Position numbers and translations under genes: made by a program | From: Gordonia sp. SID5947 | GTDB lineage: Bacteria > Actinomycetota > Actinomycetes > Mycobacteriales > Mycobacteriaceae | Assembly: GCF_009862785.1 (NCBI RefSeq) | Contig: NZ_WWHU01000001.1 | Span: forward strand, 186,001 to 250,000 | Direction: 5' to 3' | DNA length: 64,000 nucleotides | Part shown: piece after piece, positions 54,098 to 63,169 of the stretch | Layout: every line of letters starts with the position of its first letter | Position numbering within the stretch: position 1 is the first letter of the stretch | Notes under the pieces: generated by a model | What the model was told of the DNA's origin: nothing | Seen by the model: only the letters and a program-made list of their open reading frames with translations | Databases searched by the model: none

Positions 54098-54127
54098 TTG
54101 ACTCTTGACATGCGCCGGTCCTACCGT
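54098..54127 (+). promoter_or_regulatory. ilvB operon promoter
   Basis: A -35 TTGACT at 54098-54103 and a -10 TACCGT at 54122-54127 are separated by 18 bases. The predicted start is at about 54134, which is the first base of the leader-peptide GTG. TTGACA at 54105-54110 is a closer -35 match but only 11 bases from this -10. Confidence 0.7.
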
Positions 54128-54133
54128 GAAGGC

Positions 54134-54184
54134 GTGATGCAGCACGATATTCTCGTAGTACTCGGCCGGCGCGTCGTCGCCTGA
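54134..54184 (+). CDS. ilvB leader peptide
   Basis: A 16-codon open frame starts GTG ATG and encodes [16 protein letters not shown]. Seven of sixteen residues are Ile, Leu or Val, the end products of the downstream operon. The -10 box TACCGT ends six bases before the GTG and no ribosome-binding site is present, so it is probably translated from a leaderless mRNA. It stops 36 bases before a terminator hairpin. This is the classical layout for ribosome-mediated attenuation, as known for ilvB in other actinobacteria such as Corynebacterium. A frame this short could arise by chance, but the composition, promoter and attenuator make it convincing. Confidence 0.86.
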   Translation: MMQHDILVVLGRRVVA

Positions 54185-54220
54185 CCGGTCACTTCGTAGA
54201 CCCTCGAGCATCGACGCGCC

Positions 54221-54253
54221 ACCCTCGAACAGCCCAGCTGTCGGGGGTTTTTT
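54221..54253 (+). terminator. ilvB attenuator terminator
   Basis: The 5' arm ACCCTCGA (54221-54228) pairs with TCGGGGGT (54241-54248) over eight bases including one U-G wobble. After a bulged A, CAGC (54230-54233) pairs with GCTG (54237-54240) around CCA. T6 follows at 54248-54253. A second copy of ACCCTCGA at 54200-54207 could compete for the same 3' arm, and GGCGCGTCG inside the leader (54168-54176) is perfectly complementary to 54212-54220 just before the 5' arm, giving alternative folds. Confidence 0.85.
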
Positions 54254-54293
54254 CTTGTCAACAACCAGAACACCAGAAGATGGGGAACGTGCA

Positions 54294-56252
54294 GTGAGCG
54301 CACCAACAGCACGAACCAACGCCGCGAGCGGAGCAGAGTCCTCCCGCGAGACGGCGCCGCGCCAGCAATCACCCGCGGCCGGAAACCTCCGGGCGGTAGG
54401 CCAGCACACAGTGGCGCCTGAGCGCGTCAGCGGTGCCCAGTCCGTCGTCCGGTCGCTCGAGGAACTCGGTGTCGAGGTGGTCTTCGGCATTCCCGGTGGT
54501 GCGGTCCTGCCGGTCTATGACCCACTACTGGACTCGAAGAAGGTCCGCCACGTCCTGGTCCGTCATGAACAGGGCGCCGGCCACGCGGCCACGGGCTACG
54601 CGCAGATCACCGGCCGCGCCGGTGTCTGCATGGCCACCTCGGGTCCGGGTGCCACCAACCTGGTGACGCCGCTCGCCGACGCGCAGATGGACTCGGTGCC
54701 GGTCGTCGCGATCACCGGCCAGGTCGGCCGCGCGCTCATCGGCACCGACGGCTTCCAAGAGGCCGACATCTCCGGCATCACGATGCCGGTCACCAAGCAC
54801 AACTTCCTGGTGAGCAACCCGGTCGACATCCCGCGCGTGATCGCCGAGGCGTTCCACATCGCGGAGAGTGGTCGGCCGGGTGCGGTTCTCGTCGACATCC
54901 CCAAGGACATCCTGCAGGCCCAGACCACGTTCTCGTGGCCGCCGCAGATCGATCTGCCGGGTTATCGGCCGGTCACCAAGCCGCACGGCAAGCAGGTGCG
55001 CGAAGCTGCTCGACTGATCGAGGCCGCCAAGGCGCCGGTGCTCTACGTCGGTGGTGGCGTGATCAAGGCCAACGCGTCGGAGGAACTGCGGGAACTCGCG
55101 GAACTGACCGGGATCCCGGTGGTGACCACGCTGATGGCGCGCGGGGCCTTCCCCGACAGCCACCAGCAGCATCTCGGTATGCCGGGCATGCACGGCACCG
55201 TCGCCGCGGTGGCCGCGCTGCAGAGAAGTGATCTGCTGATCACGCTCGGTGCTCGATTCGACGATCGCGTCACCGGTCAGCTGACATCCTTCGCGCAGAA
55301 CGCCAAGGTGGTCCACGCCGACATCGATCCGGCCGAGATCGGCAAGAATCGGCATGCCGACGTGCCGATCGTCGGGGACTGCAAGGCGGTCATCGTCGAT
55401 CTGATCGAGACGATCCGCAATGAGCGGGCCACCACGGCGGGGGCGCCGGACCTCTCGGGGTGGTGGAAGTACCTCGACGGCGTGCGCCGTACCTATCCGC
55501 TGAGCTACGACCGCCAGGCGGACGGATCGATGTCGCCCGAGTTCGTCATCTCGGCCGTCGGCAAGGCCGCGGGGCCCGACGCCGTCTACTGTGCGGGCGT
55601 CGGTCAGCACCAGATGTGGGCGGCTCAGTTCATCTCGTACGAGAAGCCCCGAACCTGGCTCAACTCCGGTGGTCTGGGCACGATGGGCTATGCGGTGCCT
55701 GCTGCCATGGGAGCCAAGATGGCCGCACCCGACACCGAGGTCTGGGCGATCGACGGCGACGGCTGCTTCCAGATGACCAACCAGGAGTTGGCCACCTGCG
55801 CCATCGAGGGCATCCCCATCAAGGTCGCCCTGATCAACAACGGCAACCTCGGCATGGTGCGCCAGTGGCAGACCCTCTTCTACGAGGAGCGCTACTCGAA
55901 CACCGACCTGTCGACGCACTCGCGGATGATCCCCGACTTCGTGAAGCTCGCAGAAGCGTTGGGCTGCGCGGCCTTCCGGGTCGAGCGCGAGGAGGACGTC
56001 GACGAGGTGATCGCCAAGGCCCGTGAGATCAACGATCGCCCGGTGGTCGTCGACTTCATCGTCGGCGCCGACGCCCAGGTCTGGCCGATGGTGGCCGCCG
56101 GCACCGGCAACGACGAGATCATGGCGGCCCGCGACATCCGGCCGTTGTTCGACGAAGACGAGGCCGCGTCGGATCCGGTCGACATCCATGAGGCGATGTC
56201 GCGTCCCGATCAGGCGAATCAGCCCGCATCTGCAGGGAAGGAAGACAAGTGA
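54294..56252 (+). CDS. ilvB: Acetolactate synthase large (catalytic) subunit
   Basis: The product has 652 residues. AHAS condenses pyruvate with pyruvate or 2-ketobutyrate in the first common step of branched-chain amino-acid synthesis, using TPP, FAD and Mg. Visible are the Glu in [15 protein letters not shown] (about 98-112), FAD-region segments, and the TPP motif [29 protein letters not shown] (about 494-522). The first 45 residues form a Ser/Ala/Gly-rich extension typical of actinobacteria. The GTG at 54294 has GGGGAA upstream; a TTG at 54255 lies just beyond the attenuator T run. The stop overlaps the ilvN start. Expression is probably set by the attenuator. Confidence 0.95.
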   Translation: MSAPTARTNAASGAESSRETAPRQQSPAAGNLRAVGQHTVAPERVSGAQSVVRSLEELGVEVVFGIPGGAVLPVYDPLLDSKKVRHVLVRHEQGAGHAATGYAQITGRAGVCMATSGPGATNLVTPLADAQMDSVPVVAITGQVGRALIGTDGFQEADISGITMPVTKHNFLVSNPVDIPRVIAEAFHIAESGRPGAVLVDIPKDILQAQTTFSWPPQIDLPGYRPVTKPHGKQVREAARLIEAAKAPVLYVGGGVIKANASEELRELAELTGIPVVTTLMARGAFPDSHQQHLGMPGMHGTVAAVAALQRSDLLITLGARFDDRVTGQLTSFAQNAKVVHADIDPAEIGKNRHADVPIVGDCKAVIVDLIETIRNERATTAGAPDLSGWWKYLDGVRRTYPLSYDRQADGSMSPEFVISAVGKAAGPDAVYCAGVGQHQMWAAQFISYEKPRTWLNSGGLGTMGYAVPAAMGAKMAAPDTEVWAIDGDGCFQMTNQELATCAIEGIPIKVALINNGNLGMVRQWQTLFYEERYSNTDLSTHSRMIPDFVKLAEALGCAAFRVEREEDVDEVIAKAREINDRPVVVDFIVGADAQVWPMVAAGTGNDEIMAARDIRPLFDEDEAASDPVDIHEAMSRPDQANQPASAGKEDK

Positions 56253-56752
56253 GCACCACTCACACCCTCAGTGTTCTGGTCGAGGACCGGCCGGGCGTCC
56301 TCGCCCGCGTCTCGAGTCTCTTCTCCCGGCGCGGGTTCAACATCGAGTCGTTGGCGGTGGGACCGACCGAGCTGAAAGGTATTTCGCGGATGACGATCAT
56401 GGTCACCGTGGACGACTTCCCGCTCGAGCAGGTCACCAAGCAGCTCAACAAGCTGATCAACGTGATCAAGATCGTCGAGCAGGACCCCTCGAGTTCGGTG
56501 TCCCGCGAACTGATGATGATCAAGGTCCGGTCGGATTCGACGGTGCGCAGCGAGGTCATCGAGGTGGTGAACCTCTTCCGCGCCAAGGTCATCGACGTCT
56601 CCACCGAATCGCTGACGATCGAGGCGACCGGTACGAGCGAAAAGCTCGAGGCGCTGCTGCGAATGCTGGATCCGTACGGGATCCGCGAGATCGCCCAATC
56701 GGGGGCGGTCACCCTGGGGCGTGGCCCCAAGAGCATGTCGGCCAACCGCTGA
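56249..56752 (+). CDS. ilvN: Acetolactate synthase small (regulatory) subunit
   Basis: The product has 167 residues. An N-terminal ACT domain starts [38 protein letters not shown] (about 3-40), which binds valine for feedback inhibition. The C-terminal domain has [60 protein letters not shown], the second ACT-like module that activates IlvB. Length is normal. The GTG overlaps the ilvB stop (GTGA at 56249-56252), which couples subunit amounts. ilvC follows after 90 bases. Confidence 0.96.
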   Translation: MSTTHTLSVLVEDRPGVLARVSSLFSRRGFNIESLAVGPTELKGISRMTIMVTVDDFPLEQVTKQLNKLINVIKIVEQDPSSSVSRELMMIKVRSDSTVRSEVIEVVNLFRAKVIDVSTESLTIEATGTSEKLEALLRMLDPYGIREIAQSGAVTLGRGPKSMSANR

Positions 56753-56812
56753 CACACGGCGCGAGCCGCACAGAGAAGTACACAGGCCCTCGAGGACTAC
56801 ACAAAGCTTTGA

Positions 56813-57856
<1,044 letters not shown>

Positions 57857-57878
57857 GCGACTCACGCACCGAACGATC

Positions 57879-57927
57879 TGTGGCCGTTGTCGCCCGCATG
57901 CGCGGGACGGCAACGGCCACAATTGTT
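57879..57927 (+). terminator. Terminator after ilvC
   Basis: TGTGGCCGTTG (57879-57889) pairs with CAACGGCCACA (57911-57921), with further inner pairing CCCGC/GCGGG after a small internal loop, followed by ATTGTTT. It lies 22 bases beyond the ilvC stop. Confidence 0.85.
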
Positions 57928-58040
57928 TCTGGGCTGTGGTCCGGATGATGACTGCGGCGTCCGACGGCGACGTCACGTGCCACGCCGAGCGACATCGCCG
58001 GCGGGGGCAGCCCAGTAGCACGAATCCAGTAGCAACGAAC

Positions 58041-58070
58041 GAGGCCCCGGGACCGAAGTCCCGGGGCCTC
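58041..58070. terminator. Perfect hairpin downstream of the S1 protease gene
   Basis: GAGGCCCCGGGAC (58041-58053) and its exact complement (58058-58070) flank the loop CGAA. It sits 19 bases past the stop of the minus-strand protease. Just before it, CCAGTAGCA plus ACGAA-like sequence occurs twice in tandem (58012-58025 and 58026-58040). Confidence 0.8.
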
Positions 58071-58089
58071 ACACGTAGGTTCAGGCCGA

Positions 58090-58754
58090 TCAGATCGGAC
58101 GGAATCCTCGGTACTGCTGGAGAGATGCGACCCGCTTGAGCACCGGCGCGATGTTGGTGCCGGTTTCCGGGCCGAGGCAGGCCAGGAAGTAGTAGGCGTT
58201 CACCATTCCGACAAGTCGGTCACCGACCACCACTGGGCTGCCGGAGTCGCCTTCGATCACGCACATCTGACTGAAATGTGCGGCGCCGTCGGAGAACCAG
58301 CTGATGCCGCAGGTGTTGCCGGTGGTCCGGCCCTCCTTGCAGGCGACCGTCGGGAACGCGAGTGGTCGCGTGTCGACCGACCGGATGGTCACGCCGCGCA
58401 CAGTGCGCAGCGGGACGACCTTCGCCGCGTTGAACTCGATCACCGCGATGTCGAGGTCACTGGCCGAGTACGTGATCGTCCCAGCCTGCCCACGGTCCTG
58501 GAAGGTCTCGGAGTACACCTTCTGGCCGGGCTTGCCGCAGTGGCCCGCGGTGATACCGATCAACTTGCCGGTGTTCGACTTACCGATGGTGGTCAGGGTG
58601 CAGGCCGCGGCAGAACTACCGCCCTTGAGCACCAAGATCCCGGAGCCGCCACCGAGATAGACCTTTGCCGGTGCGGCGTGGGCAATGCCGGCCCCCAGCC
58701 GGCCAGCACCGTTGCAGCCAGAACCGCCAACAGTGCTGTCAGCTTCCTCATCAT
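58090..58754 (-). CDS. Secreted trypsin-like (S1 family) serine protease (broken by one-base deletion near 58694)
   Basis: Repaired length is about 221 residues. The N-terminal frame reads MMRKLTALLAVLAATVLAG, a signal peptide; the mature frame reads GAGIAHAAPAKVYLGGGSG onward, with signal-peptidase site AHA-AP. They join when one base is added to the CCCCC run at 58692-58696. The catalytic triad is visible: His in ITAGHCGKPG, Asp in SDLDIAVIEF and Ser in EGDSGSPVVV, with cysteines (TAGHCG, VACKEG, NTCG, MCVIEGD) able to form disulfides. It resembles secreted alpha-lytic-type S1 peptidases of actinobacteria but lacks a long pro-domain. Substrate unknown. A second in-frame ATG is at 58751. Confidence 0.86.
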
Positions 58755-59065
58755 CCACGCTCCGCTCATTCGATCCACAAGAAATCATCGGCCCCGAGAG
58801 ACGTCACTCGGGGCCAAGCACACCGTACCGGGCGGCACCCGCGATGTGTGGTCCGCGGAATCTTCCCGCGGTCGGTTTGCAACCTATCCGTAATGCCGAT
58901 CACAATCTACCCGCAAATCGTGGCGGTGAGTGCGCTCGGTCGAGACCGGCTGCGAACGGGGGATGGGTCGACCACTAAGCTGTTCGCGGAAGTCGTCGCG
59001 GTCACCGGAGCGGATCGCGGGGGTCTCCGCACCCATCCTCTCGCCCCTCGATCATGGAGAATATT
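58755..59065. promoter_or_regulatory. Divergent region upstream of S1 protease and serA
   Basis: Some 311 bases with no convincing gene. TAAGCT at 58976-58981 is a candidate -10 box for serA and would give a leader of about 78 bases. GGAGA at 59056-59060 is the serA ribosome-binding site. I see no strong inverted repeat or conserved riboswitch. Confidence 0.4.
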
Positions 59066-60661
59066 GTGACCTCAGCTGGCCGTCCGGTCGTTCTGATCGC
59101 CGACAAACTGGCACCCTCGACCGTCGAGGCGCTGGGAGACGACGTCGAGGTGCGCTGGGTCGACGGCCCCGACCGACCGAAGCTTCTCGAAGCCGCAGCC
59201 GACGCCGACGCCATCCTGGTCCGATCGGCGACCACCGTCGATGCCGAGGTGCTCGACGCCGCCCCCAGGTTGAAGATCATCGCCCGTGCCGGTGTGGGAC
59301 TCGACAACGTCGACGTACCCGCCGCAACGCAGCGCGGCGTGATGGTGGTCAACGCCCCGACATCCAACATCCACACAGCCGCCGAGCATGCCGTGGCCCT
59401 GCTGATGTCCGCGGCGCGCCAGATCCCGGCGGCCGACGCGACGTTGCGTGAGCACGCCTGGAAGCGTTCGTCGTTCAACGGGGTGGAGATCTTCGACAAG
59501 ACCGTCGGTGTGGTGGGGCTCGGCCGCATCGGCCAACTGGTCGCTGCGCGGATGGCGGCGTTCGAGACGTCGATCATCGCCTATGACCCTTACGTGTCGC
59601 CGGCCCGTGCGGCCCAGTTGGGCATCGAGCTGGTCAGCCTCGACGAACTGCTGTCGCGCGCCGACTTCATCACCGTGCACCTCCCGAAGACCCCGGAGAC
59701 ACTCGGCCTCATCGGTGCCGAGCAGCTTGCGCGCACCAAGAAGGGCGTCGTCATCGTGAATGCCGCCCGAGGCGGCCTGATCGACGAGCAGGCCCTCGCA
59801 GACGCGATCACGTCCGGTCAGGTCCGCGGCGCCGGACTCGACGTCTATGCGACCGAGCCGTGCACCGATTCGCCACTCTTCGAACTCCCGCAGGTCGTCG
59901 TGACCCCGCATCTGGGCGCATCGACCAGTGAGGCGCAGGACCGTGCGGGCACCGACGTTGCGAAGAGCGTCCGCCTCGCTCTCGCCGGACATTTCGTTCC
60001 CGACGCCGTCAACATCACCGGCGGAACGGTCGACGAGGAGGTCGCCCCGTGGCTCGAGGTGGCACGTAAAGCCGGTGTGCTCGTGGGAGCCATCAGCAAG
60101 GAGCCGCCGACGTCGATCGTGGTCGACGTACGCGGTGAACTGGCCGCCAACAACGTCGACGTTCTCGGGTTGTCCGCGTTACGCGGACTGTTCTCCGCGG
60201 TTCTCGACGAGCCGGTCACCTTTGTCAACGCCCCTGCCGTCGCCGCCGATCGCGGCGTGACGAGCGAGGTCACCACCGCGCCGGAGAGTCCCAACCACCG
60301 CAGCGTCGTGGACGTGAAGGCGGTTTTCGCCGACGGATCGGTGCACAACGTGTCCGGCAGCCTGACCGAGCCCCGCCTCGTCGAGAAGATCGTCAACATC
60401 AACGGCCGCAACTTCGATCTGCGCGCCGAGGGGCAGAATCTCGTCGTCAGTTATGCAGATGAGCCCGGTTCGCTCGGCAAGATCGGCACGTTGCTCGGCA
60501 ACGCGGGCATCGACATCCGGGCCGCAGGTCTTTCCCAGGACGCCGAAGGTGGCGGTGCGACCGTGATGCTGCGTGTCAGCGACCATCTCGACGACGATCT
60601 CATCGCCTCGATCGGTGAAGCTGTGGGCGCAACCCTCATCGAACAGGTGGATCTCTCATGA
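59066..60661 (+). CDS. serA: D-3-phosphoglycerate dehydrogenase
   Basis: The product has 531 residues from GTG 59066 (an ATG at 59054 would add four). Family landmarks are [31 protein letters not shown] at the start, [11 protein letters not shown], the NAD motif [17 protein letters not shown] (about 150-166), catalytic Arg/Glu/His segments ([17 protein letters not shown]), the ASB domain, and a C-terminal ACT domain [26 protein letters not shown]. This long form is serine-inhibited in mycobacteria. It makes 3-phosphohydroxypyruvate; serB elsewhere in the window completes the route. leuB overlaps its stop. Confidence 0.96.
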   Translation: MTSAGRPVVLIADKLAPSTVEALGDDVEVRWVDGPDRPKLLEAAADADAILVRSATTVDAEVLDAAPRLKIIARAGVGLDNVDVPAATQRGVMVVNAPTSNIHTAAEHAVALLMSAARQIPAADATLREHAWKRSSFNGVEIFDKTVGVVGLGRIGQLVAARMAAFETSIIAYDPYVSPARAAQLGIELVSLDELLSRADFITVHLPKTPETLGLIGAEQLARTKKGVVIVNAARGGLIDEQALADAITSGQVRGAGLDVYATEPCTDSPLFELPQVVVTPHLGASTSEAQDRAGTDVAKSVRLALAGHFVPDAVNITGGTVDEEVAPWLEVARKAGVLVGAISKEPPTSIVVDVRGELAANNVDVLGLSALRGLFSAVLDEPVTFVNAPAVAADRGVTSEVTTAPESPNHRSVVDVKAVFADGSVHNVSGSLTEPRLVEKIVNINGRNFDLRAEGQNLVVSYADEPGSLGKIGTLLGNAGIDIRAAGLSQDAEGGGATVMLRVSDHLDDDLIASIGEAVGATLIEQVDLS

Positions 60662-61668
60662 AACTCGCCGTCATCGCCGGCGACGGCATCGGTCCCGAGG
60701 TCATCGGAGAAGCCGTCGGCGTTCTCGAAGCCGTTGTCCCCGACGTCTCGACCACCGAGTTCGATCTCGGTGCGCGCCGCTACCACCGGAACGGCGAACT
60801 GCTGACCGAGGACGATCTGGAATCGCTGCGTAGGCACGACGCGATCCTGCTGGGCGCGATCGGGGATCCGTCGGTCCCGTCGGGCGTGCTCGAGCGCGGG
60901 TTGTTGCTGAACATGCGATTCGCTCTCGATCATCACGTGAACCTCCGTCCGTCCCGGCGTCTGCCCGGCGTCACGTCGCCGCTGGCCGGTGACCCCGACA
61001 TCGATTTCGTGGTGGTCCGGGAGGGTACCGAGGGGCCCTACACCGGAAACGGCGGCGCGATCCGGGTCGGGACTCCGCACGAGGTCGCGACCGAGGTGAG
61101 CGTGAACACCCGGTTCGGCATCGAACGTGTGGTGCGCAACGCCTTCGAGCGTGCCCAGGCGCGTCGGAAGAAGCTCACGCTCGTGCACAAGACGAACGTG
61201 TTGACCTTCGCGGGCTCGATGTGGAGTCGGACCGTCGCGGAGGTCGGCACGGAGTATCCGGATGTCAGCACCGACTACTGCCATGTGGACGCCGCGACCA
61301 TCTACCTGGTCACTGATCCAGGCCGATTCGACGTGATCGTCACCGACAACCTCTTCGGCGACATCATCACCGACATCGCGGCAGCCGTCACCGGTGGGAT
61401 CGGGCTGGCGGCCTCCGGCAACATCGATGCGACGGGAGCGAACCCCTCGATGTTCGAGCCGGTGCACGGCAGTGCGCCGGACATCGCGGGCCAGGGCAAG
61501 GCGGACCCGACCGCAGCGATCCTGTCGGCGGCGTTGTTGCTCGCCCACCTCGGCGAGGCCGACGCGGCGCAGCGTGTGGAGCAGGCCGTCATCGACGATC
61601 TGGCCGAGCGCGGGTCGGACGACCTGAAGACCTCAGAGGTCGGGCGGCGTATCCGCGAGCGCCTCTAG
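60658..61668 (+). CDS. leuB: 3-isopropylmalate dehydrogenase
   Basis: The product has 336 residues. The family signatures are [26 protein letters not shown] at the start, [18 protein letters not shown] (Arg pair for substrate), [15 protein letters not shown], and the metal-binding [25 protein letters not shown] (about 224-248), then [27 protein letters not shown]. It oxidises and decarboxylates 3-isopropylmalate in leucine synthesis. The ATG overlaps the serA stop (ATGA at 60658-60661), linking serine and leucine genes as in M. tuberculosis Rv2996c-Rv2995c. A strong hairpin follows. Confidence 0.96.
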   Translation: MKLAVIAGDGIGPEVIGEAVGVLEAVVPDVSTTEFDLGARRYHRNGELLTEDDLESLRRHDAILLGAIGDPSVPSGVLERGLLLNMRFALDHHVNLRPSRRLPGVTSPLAGDPDIDFVVVREGTEGPYTGNGGAIRVGTPHEVATEVSVNTRFGIERVVRNAFERAQARRKKLTLVHKTNVLTFAGSMWSRTVAEVGTEYPDVSTDYCHVDAATIYLVTDPGRFDVIVTDNLFGDIITDIAAAVTGGIGLAASGNIDATGANPSMFEPVHGSAPDIAGQGKADPTAAILSAALLLAHLGEADAAQRVEQAVIDDLAERGSDDLKTSEVGRRIRERL

Positions 61669-61686
61669 GACTCGACTCGACATTCT

Positions 61687-61723
61687 CGATGACCCCGCCC
61701 GGACGATCCGGGCGGGGTCATCG
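61687..61723. terminator. Strong hairpin terminator after leuB
   Basis: A perfect 17-bp stem (61687-61703 and 61707-61723; core GATGACCCCGCCCGGA) closes on a 3-base loop CGA, 18 bases beyond the leuB stop. It has no adjacent T run. Confidence 0.9.
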
Positions 61724-61742
61724 TGTACCGACGCTGCGTATT

Positions 61743-61769
61743 GTTCTATTTTAGATAGAACTATATGAT
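61743..61769 (+). promoter_or_regulatory. gntR promoter with palindromic operator
   Basis: GTTCTAT (61743-61749) and ATAGAAC (61755-61761) form a perfect inverted repeat around TTTAG. The -10 box TATGAT is at 61764-61769, six bases before the GTG start. The AT-rich block is unusual for this genome. The palindrome overlaps the space just upstream of the -10 box, so a bound YtrA-type regulator would block transcription. Confidence 0.82.
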
Positions 61770-61775
61770 CTTCTT

Positions 61776-62129
61776 GTGTTGATCCGCATCGACCCTGCGT
61801 CGCGGGTCCCGATCTTCGAGCAGGTGGCGTCGTCGGTCCGTGGGGCGATTGTCCGCGGCGAAGTGGCAGCGGGGGAACGACTCCCGCCGGCACGCGAACT
61901 GTCCCGGAGTCTCGACATCAACCTGCACACGGTGCTGCGCGCCTATCAGATGCTCCGCGACGAGGGGGTCGTCGAACTGCGGCGTGGCCGTGGCGCCATC
62001 GTCACGGCGGCGGCACCTGATCGGTCGGAGCTGGTCGAGGCGATGGACCGGCTGGTGGCCGTGGCTCGGCGGTTGGACATCAGACCCGACGCGTTGGCGA
62101 CCGAGATCCGAGAGAGGTGGCAGACATGA
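61776..62129 (+). CDS. GntR-family (YtrA-type) transcriptional regulator
   Basis: The product has 117 residues. It is a short GntR protein: VPIFEQVASSVRGAIVRGEVAAGERLPPARELSRSLDINLHTVLRAYQMLRDEGVVELRRGRGAIVT is a complete winged HTH (residues 11-77) with a 40-residue helical C-terminus, as in the YtrA subfamily that controls membrane or transport genes. The GTG has TATGAT six bases upstream and no ribosome-binding site, so it is probably leaderless. It is coupled to the downstream DUF1648 membrane gene (ATGA at 62126-62129), its most likely target, and the upstream palindrome suggests autoregulation. Confidence 0.93.
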   Translation: MLIRIDPASRVPIFEQVASSVRGAIVRGEVAAGERLPPARELSRSLDINLHTVLRAYQMLRDEGVVELRRGRGAIVTAAAPDRSELVEAMDRLVAVARRLDIRPDALATEIRERWQT

Positions 62130-63169
62130 GGAATTCGACCGGTGATCGGAGCATCGTGAAGGGCGGCATGACCACCCGGGATCGGCGGATCGTCTGCGTG
62201 CTGGCCACGCTGCCGTCGCTGCTGGCGGCGTCTCTGGGCGCGATCCTGGTCGCGTCGTGGCGGACGGCCCTGCCCGATCCGGTTGCCACGCACTGGTCCT
62301 CACATGGTGCGGACGGATTCTCGGATGTGACATTCGTGATCGTCGCGCCGATCGTGGCGGGCGTGATCGGTGCAGTCGCCGGGATCGCCGTTTGTGTCCG
62401 ATCCGCCGATCCGGGGATCGCCCGAGTGGCGGTGGGAACCATTGCCGGCGTGGTCATTTCGACGGTGTGTGTAATCGTCTCGACCACGGCCTGCCAGCGA
62501 GGTGTCACCGAGGCTGCCTCGGTGCCGACGCCCCAATGGCAGATCGTGGTGTCGATGGCGGCCGGGCTCGTCTGTGGTCTCGGCGTCGCCGCGCTTGTCC
62601 CATCGTGGACCACGGCGCCACCCGCCGCCGACGTCGGCGACCGGCCACACGTCGCGGTCGGGGCGCAGGAACGGATCGTCTGGACCCGGGTCGTGACATC
62701 GTCGCCGGTGGTGTCGTTGCTCGTCGGAGGGACCGTCGTGATCGTCGCCGGCCTCGCCCTCGTGCTGCGCTCGTGGCCGGTCGCGGTTGTCGTGGTCATC
62801 GTCGTGGTGTCCGCGATCGCGATGTGGAGCGTCCGGGTCACGGTGGATCGACTCGGGATCACGGTGCGCGGCAGGCTGGGCTGGCCGCGCACACACATCG
62901 CGATCTCGGAGATCGATCACGCCGAGGTCGTCGGCGTCCGTGCTCTGCGTGACTTCGGTGGATACGGGTATCGCCTCGCGATTCACGGAGATCTCAAGGG
63001 CGCCAAGGGCTTCGTGTTCAGATCCGGACCCGCCCTGCTGGTGGTGCGGCGCAACGGCAGGCGTGACATCGTCGTCGTGGACGACGCGGCCACGGCGGCC
63101 GGTGTGCTCAATCGACTGCTGGATCTCGAGGGACCAGCGGAACGGCGACCAAAGGTGTCAGGGCAGTGA
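62126..63169 (+). CDS. DUF1648-domain membrane protein
   Basis: The product has 347 residues. The N-terminal DUF1648 signature is LPDPVATHWSSHGADGFSD (about residues 48-66), between membrane helices (TLPSLLAASLGAILVAS and VIVAPIVAGVIGAVAGIAVCV). Further helices occur at about 105-125, 140-160 and two near 195-235 (VVSLLVGGTVVIVAGLALVL, VAVVVVIVVVSAIAMW). The C-terminal 110 residues are a soluble PH-like sheet (TVDRLGITVRGRLGWPRTHIAISEIDHAEVV). Such proteins commonly pair with YtrA-type regulators; their function is unknown. The ATG at 62126 overlaps the gntR stop. The 3' end overlaps the convergent transporter by 62 bases. Confidence 0.87.
   Translation: MRNSTGDRSIVKGGMTTRDRRIVCVLATLPSLLAASLGAILVASWRTALPDPVATHWSSHGADGFSDVTFVIVAPIVAGVIGAVAGIAVCVRSADPGIARVAVGTIAGVVISTVCVIVSTTACQRGVTEAASVPTPQWQIVVSMAAGLVCGLGVAALVPSWTTAPPAADVGDRPHVAVGAQERIVWTRVVTSSPVVSLLVGGTVVIVAGLALVLRSWPVAVVVVIVVVSAIAMWSVRVTVDRLGITVRGRLGWPRTHIAISEIDHAEVVGVRALRDFGGYGYRLAIHGDLKGAKGFVFRSGPALLVVRRNGRRDIVVVDDAATAAGVLNRLLDLEGPAERRPKVSGQ

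Noticed and set aside
54105..54110. TTGACA as the ilvB -35 box
   Set aside because: It lies only 11 bases from the -10 TACCGT; TTGACT at 54098 gives an 18-base spacer.
54525..56189. A 554-codon minus-strand frame opposite ilvB
   Set aside because: Shadow of ilvB; no start signal or recognisable domain.
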